A stretch of 47,351 nt of DNA. Source: Thermoplasmata archaeon (lineage in GTDB: Archaea > Thermoplasmatota > Thermoplasmata > Halarchaeoplasmatales > Halarchaeoplasmataceae). The stretch's first letter is position 1. Every line of letters begins with the position of its first letter. The notes beneath the pieces were generated by a model. That model was not told the DNA's origin. It saw only the letters and a program-made list of their open reading frames with translations, and did no database searches. Shown in pieces: positions 34,588-42,277 of the stretch. The stretch lies in assembly GCA_003552585.1 (NCBI GenBank), contig PUNK01000068.1, positions 1-47,351 of the forward strand. Reading direction: 5' to 3'. A program made the position numbers and the translations under genes.

Positions 34588-36441
34588 TCAGATCGGTCGC
34601 ACAGTCAATATACGATGGTGTCCCTGATAGGTATCGATCAGGTGATATCGACATGGCTTTGCAGGAAGCCCTACGGGACGATCAAATCCCGATGTATAAC
34701 TATCGATAGTCAAGGTCCTTTCTATTATGATAGTTTCACCTGTTGAAAAACTCACCGTCAGGGTCACTTCATATTCTCCGGGTGAACAATACTCGTGAGT
34801 CACGTTCCTACCTGAAGACGAATTTCCATCACCAAAGTCCCATTCATAAGAATCGACCATGTTCTCATCATGATCCCCTACAGCTGAAAAATGAACCTTC
34901 CTGACTCCTAACATCATCTCCCCTATTTCATCTGAAAGATCATAGATCACTTCCTGATGACTTCCATCATTATAGTTGAAGTTTTCGAAAAGTTTTGTTT
35001 CCATTTCACCTGAGGTGAATGTTACCCATACCGGGTTCGCACCTCTATGGTCTGCCTCGTATACGAGTGTAAGATTGTGATACGATCCTTCTCTGTACTC
35101 GATAGACATACTCTCTTCTTGTGGTCTTCCGGGCTTCCTCGTGAGCTCTACACTGTCCACGTATTCCCCGTCCTCTTCAACCACCGCTGTGATACTGTTG
35201 TGAATTCTTCCCGCTATCCTCACGGTCATCTCTACTTCTCTCCAGATGTCTATACCGATCTCAGGAAGATCTTCGGAGCCGGTGAATGCGTAGGTATCAT
35301 CCCAAGAGTTCACATACACCATGCCGTCCTCACATATGGCCGGTGATGAATAGATCGATCTTCCGAGATCATGTGACCATTCAAGCTCACCATCGGCATC
35401 CAAAGCGTAAAAGGTGCCGTCAAAAGAACCGAAGTATATCTGACCATCTGCACTTAATGCTGGTGAGGATCTCACCATATCGACCGTTTCGAAGTACCAT
35501 TGAAGTGTACCTTCGTCGACTGCATATAGATTCCCATCACATGAACCAACATATATCGTACCATCTACTCCTATCGCGGGAGATGAGCGAACATCGTCTC
35601 CGATATCGAACTTCCACCTTAAATCACCATCAGAATCCAGAGAGTAAAGATACCCATCGTTTGAACCGAAGTATATATTGCCATCTTCATCGATAGCTGG
35701 TGAGGAAAAAATAGTCTCTCCAGTCGAGTGATTCCATATCTCCGTACCATCTTCTTGATCGATGGCGTACAGGTTCCCATCTCCTGAACCGACATATACA
35801 ACTCCTTCCTCGCCTATAGAGGGTGAGGACCATATCCATGAATCAGAGCTGAATTTCCAGTTTAGATCTCCTTCCTCATCGATGGAATACAGGTTTTGAT
35901 CGTAAGAGCCGATGTAAACGTTTCCGTGGTCATCAACTGTAGGTGAAGAATATATCTCTCCTTGAGTTTGATACGTCCATTTTAGGCTACCATCCGAGTT
36001 CAAAGCGTATATGTTATGGTCTCCTGACCCGAAGTAAATCGTTTCGTCCTCTGAAACGGCTGGGGAGGAAAGTATGTCCCCTCCTGCGGAATAGACCCAT
36101 TCCAAAGTACCATCATCGATATCGACTGCATAAAGATTGTTTTTTTCAGCAGAACCAAAATACATCAACCCCTCGGATCCTATCGCAGGGGAAGACCACA
36201 ACCAATCATCTGCTTCGTATATCCATTCGATCGTACCATCAACATTACTGCTATTGTATGGACTCAAACGTGTATTACTCATGTCTCGTCCGAACGAAGG
36301 CCACGGTCCTTCTGAGAGACTTTTGACTTGCTCTTCGTATGCGTAAGATGGAATATCTGCAGAAACAGATACAAATAAAACTGTAGTCAAAATAGTCCCC
36401 GCTATCAGGACCGAGATATATTTCCCCCAATTTTGAGACAT
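34588..36441 (-). CDS. Secreted PQQ-type beta-propeller protein with PKD domain
   Basis: 617 residues. After a signal helix (about 5-25), PWPSFGRDMSNTR opens a beta-propeller of eight repeats of about 38 residues with the pattern SSPAI.EDG.IYFGS.DGNLYALD.DG.L.W. These are PQQ-like (PF13360-type) blades, used here most likely for protein contact rather than cofactor. A beta-rich segment follows, then a PKD domain with YEWDFGDGNSSSG near residue 545. There is no C-terminal membrane helix, so it is probably released or bound to another surface protein. ATG 36441 fits the TATA box TATAAATATA (36467-36476); ATG 36453 would lie upstream of the predicted transcript start. It lies between the GTPase gene and the receptor-like gene, same strand. 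Confidence 0.8.
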   Translation of the reverse strand: MSQNWGKYISVLIAGTILTTVLFVSVSADIPSYAYEEQVKSLSEGPWPSFGRDMSNTRLSPYNSSNVDGTIEWIYEADDWLWSSPAIGSEGLMYFGSAEKNNLYAVDIDDGTLEWVYSAGGDILSSPAVSEDETIYFGSGDHNIYALNSDGSLKWTYQTQGEIYSSPTVDDHGNVYIGSYDQNLYSIDEEGDLNWKFSSDSWIWSSPSIGEEGVVYVGSGDGNLYAIDQEDGTEIWNHSTGETIFSSPAIDEDGNIYFGSNDGYLYSLDSDGDLRWKFDIGDDVRSSPAIGVDGTIYVGSCDGNLYAVDEGTLQWYFETVDMVRSSPALSADGQIYFGSFDGTFYALDADGELEWSHDLGRSIYSSPAICEDGMVYVNSWDDTYAFTGSEDLPEIGIDIWREVEMTVRIAGRIHNSITAVVEEDGEYVDSVELTRKPGRPQEESMSIEYREGSYHNLTLVYEADHRGANPVWVTFTSGEMETKLFENFNYNDGSHQEVIYDLSDEIGEMMLGVRKVHFSAVGDHDENMVDSYEWDFGDGNSSSGRNVTHEYCSPGEYEVTLTVSFSTGETIIIERTLTIDSYTSGFDRPVGLPAKPCRYHLIDTYQGHHRILTVRPI

Positions 36442-36505
36442 GTCATTATACATATCTGCAGTAAGGTATAAATATATTATCCAGGTTTAACAAAATATAG
36501 GTTAT

Positions 36506-37324
36506 TTAATACTTTATTCCGTATTTTTTTAATACCTTTTGGATAAGGTCGAAGGAATAAACGTTGTCTTCTTCCTCGTAAAGATACATCAAAAGTTTAG
36601 CAAACCTCAGTACATTTTCTTCCTCGATAGAATATATCTTCTCATCGAGGTCGAATTTGTCTATCCCGCTTTCTTCGAGCAGACCTTCGCGGACTTCATA
36701 GCTGATATCGCCCGATTCTGAAGAGATGCTGAGCATCACGTCAAGAAGATCCTTCGGAGTGTCCAATTCTCTTTCTAGTATAATATGTTCCAAATCATTA
36801 GTAGATACTTGCATATTGTACGCGACCTTCGAGGCCAGATATTTGAAAAGATACTCGACGTTTCTGCCAGTTTTAGCCGAAGTGAAAAGGATGTGATCGA
36901 ACTCGCTGTAGGATTTTTCAAGGTCATCAGTTTTGATCTCTTTTTTTTCAAGGTCGAATTTGTTAACTGCGAGTATTATGGGATTATCTTCGCTCGAGTA
37001 CTTTCTGTAGGTGAGTATCCAATCGTTCAATATGCCCTCTAAAGAACTGGGACGAGTCACGTCGGCGACCGCTATCGCTCCGGCCGAACCTTTGAAAGCC
37101 CCCCTCTTAACGGTCTTAAAACCCGATTCTCCCATGATATCTTGTATCACCAACTTTACCATCCCCTCCTCGAACTGGACATCTTTGGTATAAATATTCG
37201 TTCCTATCGTCTTAAGGTATTCTTCACCGAAAAGATCCTTGACATACCTTATGATCAGGGAAGTCTTTCCCACACCCTGATTTCCTAGTAGATTGACTTT
37301 TTTCTTCACTAGCTTTTCTTCCAT
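36506..37324 (-). CDS. Ras-like small GTPase with C-terminal extension
   Basis: 272 residues. The G domain (1-170) has G1 GNQGVGKT (14-21), G3 DIMGE, G4 NKFD and G5 TSAK. The residue at Ras Gln61 is Glu (MGES), so intrinsic hydrolysis may be slow. About 95 acidic, helical residues follow (from NMQVSTNDLEH) with no known domain and no prenylation Cys. I chose ATG 37324 because a TATA box (TATTAAATTAAATTT, 37346-37360) lies 26 nt upstream; a longer in-frame start at 37396 would swallow that box. It is divergent from a second GTPase across 104 bp. A switch in a signalling or polarity system is the family-based expectation. Confidence 0.85.
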   Translation of the reverse strand: MEEKLVKKKVNLLGNQGVGKTSLIIRYVKDLFGEEYLKTIGTNIYTKDVQFEEGMVKLVIQDIMGESGFKTVKRGAFKGSAGAIAVADVTRPSSLEGILNDWILTYRKYSSEDNPIILAVNKFDLEKKEIKTDDLEKSYSEFDHILFTSAKTGRNVEYLFKYLASKVAYNMQVSTNDLEHIILERELDTPKDLLDVMLSISSESGDISYEVREGLLEESGIDKFDLDEKIYSIEEENVLRFAKLLMYLYEEEDNVYSFDLIQKVLKKYGIKY

Positions 37325-37428
37325 CTGTTCAGGGTAAAGAGAACGTATTAAATTAAATTTGCTTATTGTGAACCAAAATATCGTTTTTTCTGCCATAATC
37401 TTTAATAGAATATTGACGATATGTGATC
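37325..37428. promoter_or_regulatory. Bidirectional promoter between two GTPase genes
   Basis: Two TATA boxes point outward: TATTAAATTAAATTT (37346-37360) centred 26 nt before ATG 37324 on the minus strand, and CTTTAATAGAA (37400-37410) centred about 25 nt before ATG 37429 on the plus strand. Both predict leaderless mRNAs. The roughly 40 bp between the boxes could host a shared regulator site, but I see no clear inverted repeat. Confidence 0.6.
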
Positions 37429-38061
37429 ATGGCAAGCAGGTCCGTTAAGATCCTATTACTCGGGGATGGTGCTGTCGGCAAAACCTCTCTAGTCAGGAGG
37501 TTCGTGGAACAGAAGTTCGATGACAAGTACAAGATGAGCATAGGTGTCAACGTCAAGAAAAGAGTGATCGAAGAATTGGACCTAAACATGATGGTCTGGG
37601 ATATATACGGGCAGAAGTTGAACAAAAAACTACATTCCTCACATTATTCCGGAGCAGATGGTGCAATAATCGTTTATGACCTGACAAGGTATGAGACCTT
37701 TGTGAATCTTGATGACTGGATAGATCATGTATTTTCTTATGTGGGTGAATTACCGGTGGCGATATTGGGGAACAAATTCGATCTGATCGAGGCTTACGAA
37801 ACTAGTGATGAAGAGGATTTCAACCATTTCGTGCATAGAAATCATTTAGAGGTCTTAGACGCACATACCAGGATCTATGGAGAAGACCCTGTATTCCGGA
37901 GGGTTATGGTCAAAGACTTTTGGGATTGGGCGAATAAAAAGAAGGACGAAACCGACCTAAAGTTCTCTTTTTACATGACCAGTGCAAAAACTGGTGAAAA
38001 TGTTGATGAAGCATTCCTGTCATTGAGCAGGATGCTTGCAGGAAGTGATAATGATGAGTGA
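37429..38061 (+). CDS. Rab/Ras-like small GTPase
   Basis: 210 residues. G1 is GDGAVGKT (12-19), G3 DIYGQ with the catalytic Gln kept, G4 GNKFD and G5 TSAKTG. An insertion of about 45 residues between G4 and G5 (FNHFVHRNHLEVLDAHTRIY region) is longer than in Rab proteins and could be a partner-binding element. No C-terminal lipidation Cys is present. ATG 37429 is chosen over GTG 37423 on TATA spacing. Its last 8 bp overlap the next gene (ATGATGAGTGA), so the GTPase and the DUF835 protein are co-translated, a strong hint that they work together. Confidence 0.9.
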   Translation: MASRSVKILLLGDGAVGKTSLVRRFVEQKFDDKYKMSIGVNVKKRVIEELDLNMMVWDIYGQKLNKKLHSSHYSGADGAIIVYDLTRYETFVNLDDWIDHVFSYVGELPVAILGNKFDLIEAYETSDEEDFNHFVHRNHLEVLDAHTRIYGEDPVFRRVMVKDFWDWANKKKDETDLKFSFYMTSAKTGENVDEAFLSLSRMLAGSDNDE

Positions 38062-38959
38062 TTTAGTGTCGATGCCGATTGAGATAGTACCCCACCTTAG
38101 AGATACGATCGAACAGATGAGCGATAAGGAGGAAGCAAATTTCGCTATATACCATCTCGGAGCTGAATGGGGAAGAGAAACCGTAAAGATCAGCGGAGAA
38201 AAGAGCGATCTTGAGGAGCTAAAAACGAAGGCTGTTCTCACTGCAGTACATTCCGGCATCACAAATTTGGACATAGAGATCGATGAAGGTATCAAAGCCA
38301 CAGTTATCGATCCAAAAATACAGGACGATTATTTTTTGGCAGGATACACAGCGGGGATAATCTCCGGATTGCTTGGAGAGTATCATATCGGCAAGATCGT
38401 CGGTGAGCATTTTGAGATAGTGAGGTCGGACATCGAGAAAAAACTCTCTGCGGGTCAGATCAAAGGAACACCTACCGTGCAGTTGGATAAGTTGGATCGA
38501 GGCGAATCCTATCTTATCCAGGACAACGTGAAAGATGCTCCTATCACTTTCAACACTTTTCTGAACGCTGTTGAAAAGGATGTTCCCGGACTTTGTATAA
38601 CGAGGGTATTTCCATCAAAGATAAAAGAAAAATGCGGTCACTGTGAGTTCCCTATATTCTGGTTGAGCAAGATCGAGAGCAGCGAGGGTGTGAATACCAT
38701 AACACCAGAAAAGTTTCCCCAAGATATAGTCAAATTGTGCTCTAGCTTTCTTAAGATAAAGAGTGGGATATTAATGGTCCACGGTCTCGAGTTCCTCTCG
38801 TCTCACGGTGATTTCACTGAGGTGCTGAAGGCGATACAATCTATCAGAGATTTCACCTCGATACACGACGGTATATTCTTAGTTGCAGTCGATCCGAAAT
38901 CTATAGGTCGAAAAGAATTCAGCCTTCTTAGATCGGAGTTAAAGGTCTTTGAGATATGA
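38054..38959 (+). CDS. V4R-like and DUF835 two-domain protein
   Basis: 301 residues. The N-terminal part (1-140) contains ANFAIYHLGAEWGRETV and FLAGYTAGIISGLLGEYHIG, which resemble the V4R small-molecule-binding fold. From about 150 on, RGESYLIQDNVKDAPITFNT, CITRVFPSKIKEKCG, IFWLSKIES and GILMVHGLEFLSSHGDFTEV match DUF835, a KaiC-like domain without a P-loop common in Thermococcales and Thermoplasmata regulators. No enzymatic motif is seen, so it is probably a sensor-adaptor. It overlaps the GTPase gene by 8 bp; GTGAT (38045-38049) serves ATG 38054. A GTPase effector or regulator role is inference. Confidence 0.75.
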   Translation: MSDLVSMPIEIVPHLRDTIEQMSDKEEANFAIYHLGAEWGRETVKISGEKSDLEELKTKAVLTAVHSGITNLDIEIDEGIKATVIDPKIQDDYFLAGYTAGIISGLLGEYHIGKIVGEHFEIVRSDIEKKLSAGQIKGTPTVQLDKLDRGESYLIQDNVKDAPITFNTFLNAVEKDVPGLCITRVFPSKIKEKCGHCEFPIFWLSKIESSEGVNTITPEKFPQDIVKLCSSFLKIKSGILMVHGLEFLSSHGDFTEVLKAIQSIRDFTSIHDGIFLVAVDPKSIGRKEFSLLRSELKVFEI

Positions 38960-39004
38960 ATTCATACAAAAGATATATCTAATGTATACTCTTTTAGGTA
39001 GACC

Positions 39005-39484
39005 GTGTCAAAACTAGAATACAATATAATATGTGAGGAATGTGACTCAGAGCTGGTCGTCGATACCAAGATATGTCCTATATGTGGTAGCGTATTAGAA
39101 CAATGGGAGGTGGAAGGGGTCGATCAGAAAGAAATTTTCATCAAAAAAAAGATCGAAAAGACCTATAATATGGTGTATCATGCTGAGCACTTGGATATTG
39201 ATACCATGGAAGCTAACGAGCTTATAATCCTAGCCCGACAGGAGCTTGAAGTGGGTGACTTTCATAGGGCGGAGGATTACATAACTGAAGCACATGAAAA
39301 GATATATGAGCAGTTGAAGGACGAGTTGAAAAAAGAGATCGAAAAAGCCTACAAGGAATTGAAAAAAGCTGATTTTTCAGGAGTGGAGAGATCAGAGGTG
39401 AAGAAGATGGTGCATAAGGCAAATCACGCCTTAAAGAAGGGTGAGCTGAATGATTGCCTCGCTTTACTGGAATACCTGAAGTGA
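39005..39484 (+). CDS. Zinc-ribbon protein with helical domain
   Basis: 159 residues. Two knuckles, CEEC (at 10) and CPIC (at 24), form a zinc ribbon in residues 8-30. The rest is charged alpha-helical sequence with TPR-like spacing (LARQELEVGDFHRAEDYITE and HKANHALKKGELNDCLALLE), suggesting two or three helical hairpins for protein binding. The start is GTG 39005, about 27 nt after GATATATCTAA, giving a leaderless transcript. It lies 45 nt after the DUF835 gene, same strand. No family name recognised; a scaffold or adaptor of the same module is plausible. Confidence 0.65.
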   Translation: MSKLEYNIICEECDSELVVDTKICPICGSVLEQWEVEGVDQKEIFIKKKIEKTYNMVYHAEHLDIDTMEANELIILARQELEVGDFHRAEDYITEAHEKIYEQLKDELKKEIEKAYKELKKADFSGVERSEVKKMVHKANHALKKGELNDCLALLEYLK

Positions 39485-39514
39485 ATCATCTCTGAATGTT
39501 ATTACTTGAAAGTC

Positions 39515-39535
39515 CACTTTTTATTTTGCCTTTGT
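39515..39535 (+). terminator. T-rich terminator
   Basis: CTTTTTATTTTGCCTTTG about 30 nt after the zinc-ribbon gene stop is a T-tract of the sort that ends archaeal transcripts. Confidence 0.4.
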
Positions 39536-39555
39536 ACTTTACCAAATCGCTTTTC

Positions 39556-39762
39556 TTAAAATATCACGAGTTCATCTTGCTTTTCGTCTTCCCGATAATA
39601 GATATCCAACCAAGACTGTACTTCAAACACTCCAAGTATGTGCTCTTCTGAGATGTCTTGAACATCGTGAAAAGAAAGATCTACACAACTGTGCTCGTGA
39701 TGATAGAGGTGACAGTAGGATGGTAATAGAGGGACAGTAATCCTAATCTTTATATGAGGATG
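39556..39762 (-). pseudogene. 5'-truncated coding remnant, unknown family
   Basis: On the minus strand a frame of about 68 codons ends at TAA 39556-39558 and reads like real protein (for example DVQDISEEHILGVFEVQSW and YYREDEKQDELVIF), but it has no ATG, GTG or TTG near its 5' end and runs into a TGA at the promoter of the PAP2 gene. The remainder was probably lost when the upstream part was replaced. The rest of 39485-39791 holds the terminator above and a TATA box (CTTTATATGA, 39748-39757) for the next gene. Confidence 0.35.
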
Positions 39763-39791
39763 GTAGATTATCAGATGGGATCGCTGGCATC

Positions 39792-41003
39792 ATGGATAAA
39801 GAGGAGCTATTCAAGATATTAGGAGCCATCACGGCTTTCGCATCCGTAACGTTCTTCATTGATGAGTATATGATAAGTATCATACCCAGATATCGAGTAC
39901 CACTCCTTAACAATATACTAATTTTCTTCGAACTATTGAGTGTTGCATTGATCGCAACAATCATCTTGTGTTTGATCCTGGGGATAGCTTTTTGGAAAAA
40001 GGGTGAAGAATTTTGGCTCCCCTTTCTTTTTTTATCATTAGCGTTGAGCGCAGCTGTAGCCATAGGTATCCAGCATATTTTTGCAAGACCACGTCCGGAA
40101 GATGTAGGGTTGGTTGGTGTATCATTACAACTATGGAGATATTCTTTCCCCAGCGGCCATACCGCAGTGGCTTTTTCCGCAGTACCTATCTTACTCAAGG
40201 TACTTCCAAAATTCAAACCTCTATGGATCGGTTTCCCGATTTTAGTAGCTTTTTCCAGAATTTATCTAGGGGCACATTATGTAAGCGATGTTATCTTCGG
40301 TGCTATGATAGGATATCTCATAGGGATGGCTGTGTTGAACTACGAAGTAGCCGTTAAGTACAGGGAAGTAAGAAGACAGCTATTTCATGCCGCTATGGGT
40401 ATCTTTTTAGTCATCTTCATTCAAATGGGTTATTTCGATGTGATCGGATCGTACATGCCTCTGAGCTCACTCTATTTTATTCCTCCGACCTCTAGAACCA
40501 TCCTATCGATCCTAATACTAGGTGCGTTCATGATCTACACATCTAAGGAGAGGGATATACCGGTCATAGCGTGGTTCCTTGACCATTTTGAGAGACCGGC
40601 ATTGAGGGATGATTTTCCGGGCAAAGGTTGTTTCTTCTTCTTTGTTGGAGCTTTTATCATCTCTCTGTTTTTCGATAAAGGTATAGTTGCCGCATCGTTA
40701 CTCATACTTGCCATAGGTGACTCGACTTCGCACTTGATCGGTGCTAGGTTCGGTAGAATAAAACATCCACTCAGTCGTGACAAAAATATCGAGGGTAACA
40801 TCGCAGGTGCTCTACTGAGTGGTTTGATAGTATCGATCATTATCCATCCATTGATCGCTTTCATCACTTCCTTTATCGTCATGTTCGTGGAAGGCATATA
40901 TTTCACCGGAATTTTAGAAAGATTGAACGAAGATAACCTGATAATACCCATATCGTCTGCAGTACTGATCTTCGTGTTGGATAATTATGTACTAGTGTTA
41001 TGA
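39792..41003 (+). CDS. PAP2 phosphatase fused to polyprenol/dolichol kinase-like domain
   Basis: 403 residues, all membrane helices with two catalytic parts. The N-terminal half (1-200) has the three PAP2 phosphatase motifs: ARPRPEDV, SFPSGHTAV and SRIYLGAHYVSDV. The C-terminal half (about 200-403) ends with AIGDSTSHLIGARFGRIKHP and the basic loop KNIEGNIAGALLSG, as in CTP-dependent polyprenol kinases (SEC59, VTE5, DGK1), where Gly-Asp and Lys-x-x-x-Gly bind CTP. One half would remove and the other add phosphate on a prenyl or diacyl lipid, fitting recycling of the glycan carrier. ATG 39792 lies about 13 nt after the transcript start predicted from CTTTATATGA. No closing C-terminal domain is missing. 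Confidence 0.8.
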   Translation: MDKEELFKILGAITAFASVTFFIDEYMISIIPRYRVPLLNNILIFFELLSVALIATIILCLILGIAFWKKGEEFWLPFLFLSLALSAAVAIGIQHIFARPRPEDVGLVGVSLQLWRYSFPSGHTAVAFSAVPILLKVLPKFKPLWIGFPILVAFSRIYLGAHYVSDVIFGAMIGYLIGMAVLNYEVAVKYREVRRQLFHAAMGIFLVIFIQMGYFDVIGSYMPLSSLYFIPPTSRTILSILILGAFMIYTSKERDIPVIAWFLDHFERPALRDDFPGKGCFFFFVGAFIISLFFDKGIVAASLLILAIGDSTSHLIGARFGRIKHPLSRDKNIEGNIAGALLSGLIVSIIIHPLIAFITSFIVMFVEGIYFTGILERLNEDNLIIPISSAVLIFVLDNYVLVL

Positions 41004-41071
41004 TAGGATGCATGGTTCCTGTGGTTTTTTGGAAGGTCGTGTGGAAACCAGTTTTCGATCATGATCCACCA

Positions 41072-41650
41072 TCAAATTGTACTAGGTGAGTCCGGAAGCA
41101 TATCATCGCAGAGTTCAAAAAACGGTTCGAGCAGATCCTTTCTATCATGGTCGAAGTATAGGGAGACCATCACGTACTCCTGGTCTGAATGATCAAATTT
41201 CTCTAAGATATCTTCCCCAGCATCTCCTTTTTCATAAAGATCCATCAGGCAGTCCTCTCCACTGTACATCTCGATATCTTCAAAATTGTTCAATATGTAT
41301 TTGAGATCGAGTTTTAGAAAATCTTCTTTGTTGAATGAAAACTCAAAAAATATCTTATCATGATTCTATCCGATATCTCCCTTGTTCACGATCTCGATGT
41401 AGGGATGGGATATCCCTTTTATGGTATTTTTCATCTAAATAGATGTAGTTATGTTTGCAGTTCTTTAGTTGGCAGTCGATACCACGGTCTACTAACTCCT
41501 GGTGATCCCTTTCCGCCATGGAGTGTATCTTGTTCAGCAGTAGGTTCATCTCTTTTAGGCCGTCGATCATGTTTCTCCCTTATGTCGGGTATGTAGAGGG
41601 CGATGTTATCTATATCCTTTGCTGCTGTGAAGTCGGTGAGCGGTGCTCGC
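41072..41650 (-). pseudogene. Frameshifted remnant of an unknown gene
   Basis: Three minus-strand pieces in different frames read as one protein: FERAPLTDFTAAKDIDNIAL (41650-41577), then from a frame shift near 41572 GLKEMNLLLNKIHSMAERDH to about 41415, then a second shift to IEIVNKGDIG, a TAG stop at 41366-41368, and FFEFSFNKEDFLKLDLKYI continuing to a stop at 41072. Two frameshifts and one nonsense codon mark it as dead. The 3' piece is acidic (ends LLEPFFELCDDMLPD). I do not recognise the family. It lies beside a second relic and the inverted-repeat run. Confidence 0.5.
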
Positions 41651-41697
41651 TCGAAGGTCTGATTTGGATGTTATAATGTTTTATCTCCATCAACAAA

Positions 41698-41966
41698 GGA
41701 TGGCCTGGTCCGGCATCCCTTGGCTTTTCAAACAAGTTATGAAACACCAATCGGAGTATAACTCCAATAGCTCACAAAACAAGTTTTGTTCGTGGGAGTT
41801 ACCGGACGAGTTTCATATCTTTTTGAATCAAATTCAAAATACATCGAGAATATAATTCTCGAAATGTCTACTGGAATTACAAGTGATTCCATCGATATTT
41901 AGAATTCTCAGAGAAAATTCTGAAACATATGAAAGATGGCTGACAGAAAAAAATGTTTTTGATGTC
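41698..41966. repeat. Run of nine consecutive tight inverted repeats
   Basis: Nine short palindromes with different sequences follow each other: 41698-41718 (GGATG/CATCC plus CC/GG), 41726-41744 (TTTCAAAC/GTTaTGAAA, loop AA), 41753-41765 (GGAGT/ACTCC, loop ATA), 41774-41789 (ACAAAAC/GTTTTGT, loop AA), 41821-41839 (TTTTGAAT/ATTCAAAA, loop CAA), 41844-41862 (TCGAGAAT/ATTCTCGA, loop ATA), 41872-41891 (TGGAATTAC/GTGATTCCA, loop AA), 41901-41921 (AGAATTCTC with GAG and AATTCT), 41942-41966 (GACA and AAAAA with TTTTT and TGTC). More modest ones follow at 42008-42026 and 42051-42062. The arms are unrelated, so this is not a repeat family. It lies in decayed, apparently non-coding DNA. Confidence 0.7.
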
Positions 41967-42061
41967 TAGATAGGATGGTGAACGTACGAGTTTGATAACG
42001 GGGGATGAGTGGGGGAGGATCCCACTATGGTCTGATTTGATCATGGAGATGAAGTCCACTT

Positions 42062-42255
42062 CTGCCTTCTCTTGAATCCTCCAATAATGGCTCTCTTCAG
42101 CCTCTCGGTGTCAGAACTGAGTCAACACGAAGTTCTCAACCATCTCACCTATGTCAGTCCTAGCCTCCAGCGGAAAAAGTTACTATATGCGTAAAATCCT
42201 CAACCCCAGATCTACGAAGTAGGTCTTGGGATTTTTCCTCAATTCAGTCTTCAAG
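42062..42255 (-). pseudogene. C-terminal relic of AAA ATPase with DUF4143
   Basis: Broken minus-strand frames keep clear signatures of archaeal DUF4143 ATPases: TELRKNPKTYFVDLGLR (42248-42198), then after stops LEARTDIGEMVENFVLTQ (about 42170-42117) and, in another frame, YWRIQEKAEVDFI (about 42090-42052). In intact proteins these are consecutive: KELRKNP, the LExRxDxGxxxEN motif and EVDFV. The N-terminal ATPase half is gone, replaced by the 3' end of the methyltransferase gene. Such ATPases are numerous, mobile-like families in archaea, so loss is unsurprising. Confidence 0.7.
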
Positions 42256-42277
42256 TTCTTGTTATACGGTTACAACA

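Noticed and set aside
37325-37396. 24-residue N-terminal extension of the minus-strand GTPase
   Set aside because: It would include the TATA box that sits at the right distance from the internal ATG 37324, and the G domain starts directly after that ATG.
41366-41368. In-frame TAG within a protein-like frame, possibly a pyrrolysine codon
   Set aside because: The same gene needs two further frameshifts to be read, so decay is the simpler explanation; no PYLIS-like structure or methylamine methyltransferase context is visible.
41643-41855. 70-codon plus-strand frame in the hairpin run
   Set aside because: It has no ribosome-binding site or family similarity, and its sequence is dictated by palindromes.
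41698-41966. CRISPR array or REP/BIME family
   Set aside because: The palindromes differ in sequence and spacing; there is no shared repeat unit and no cas gene.
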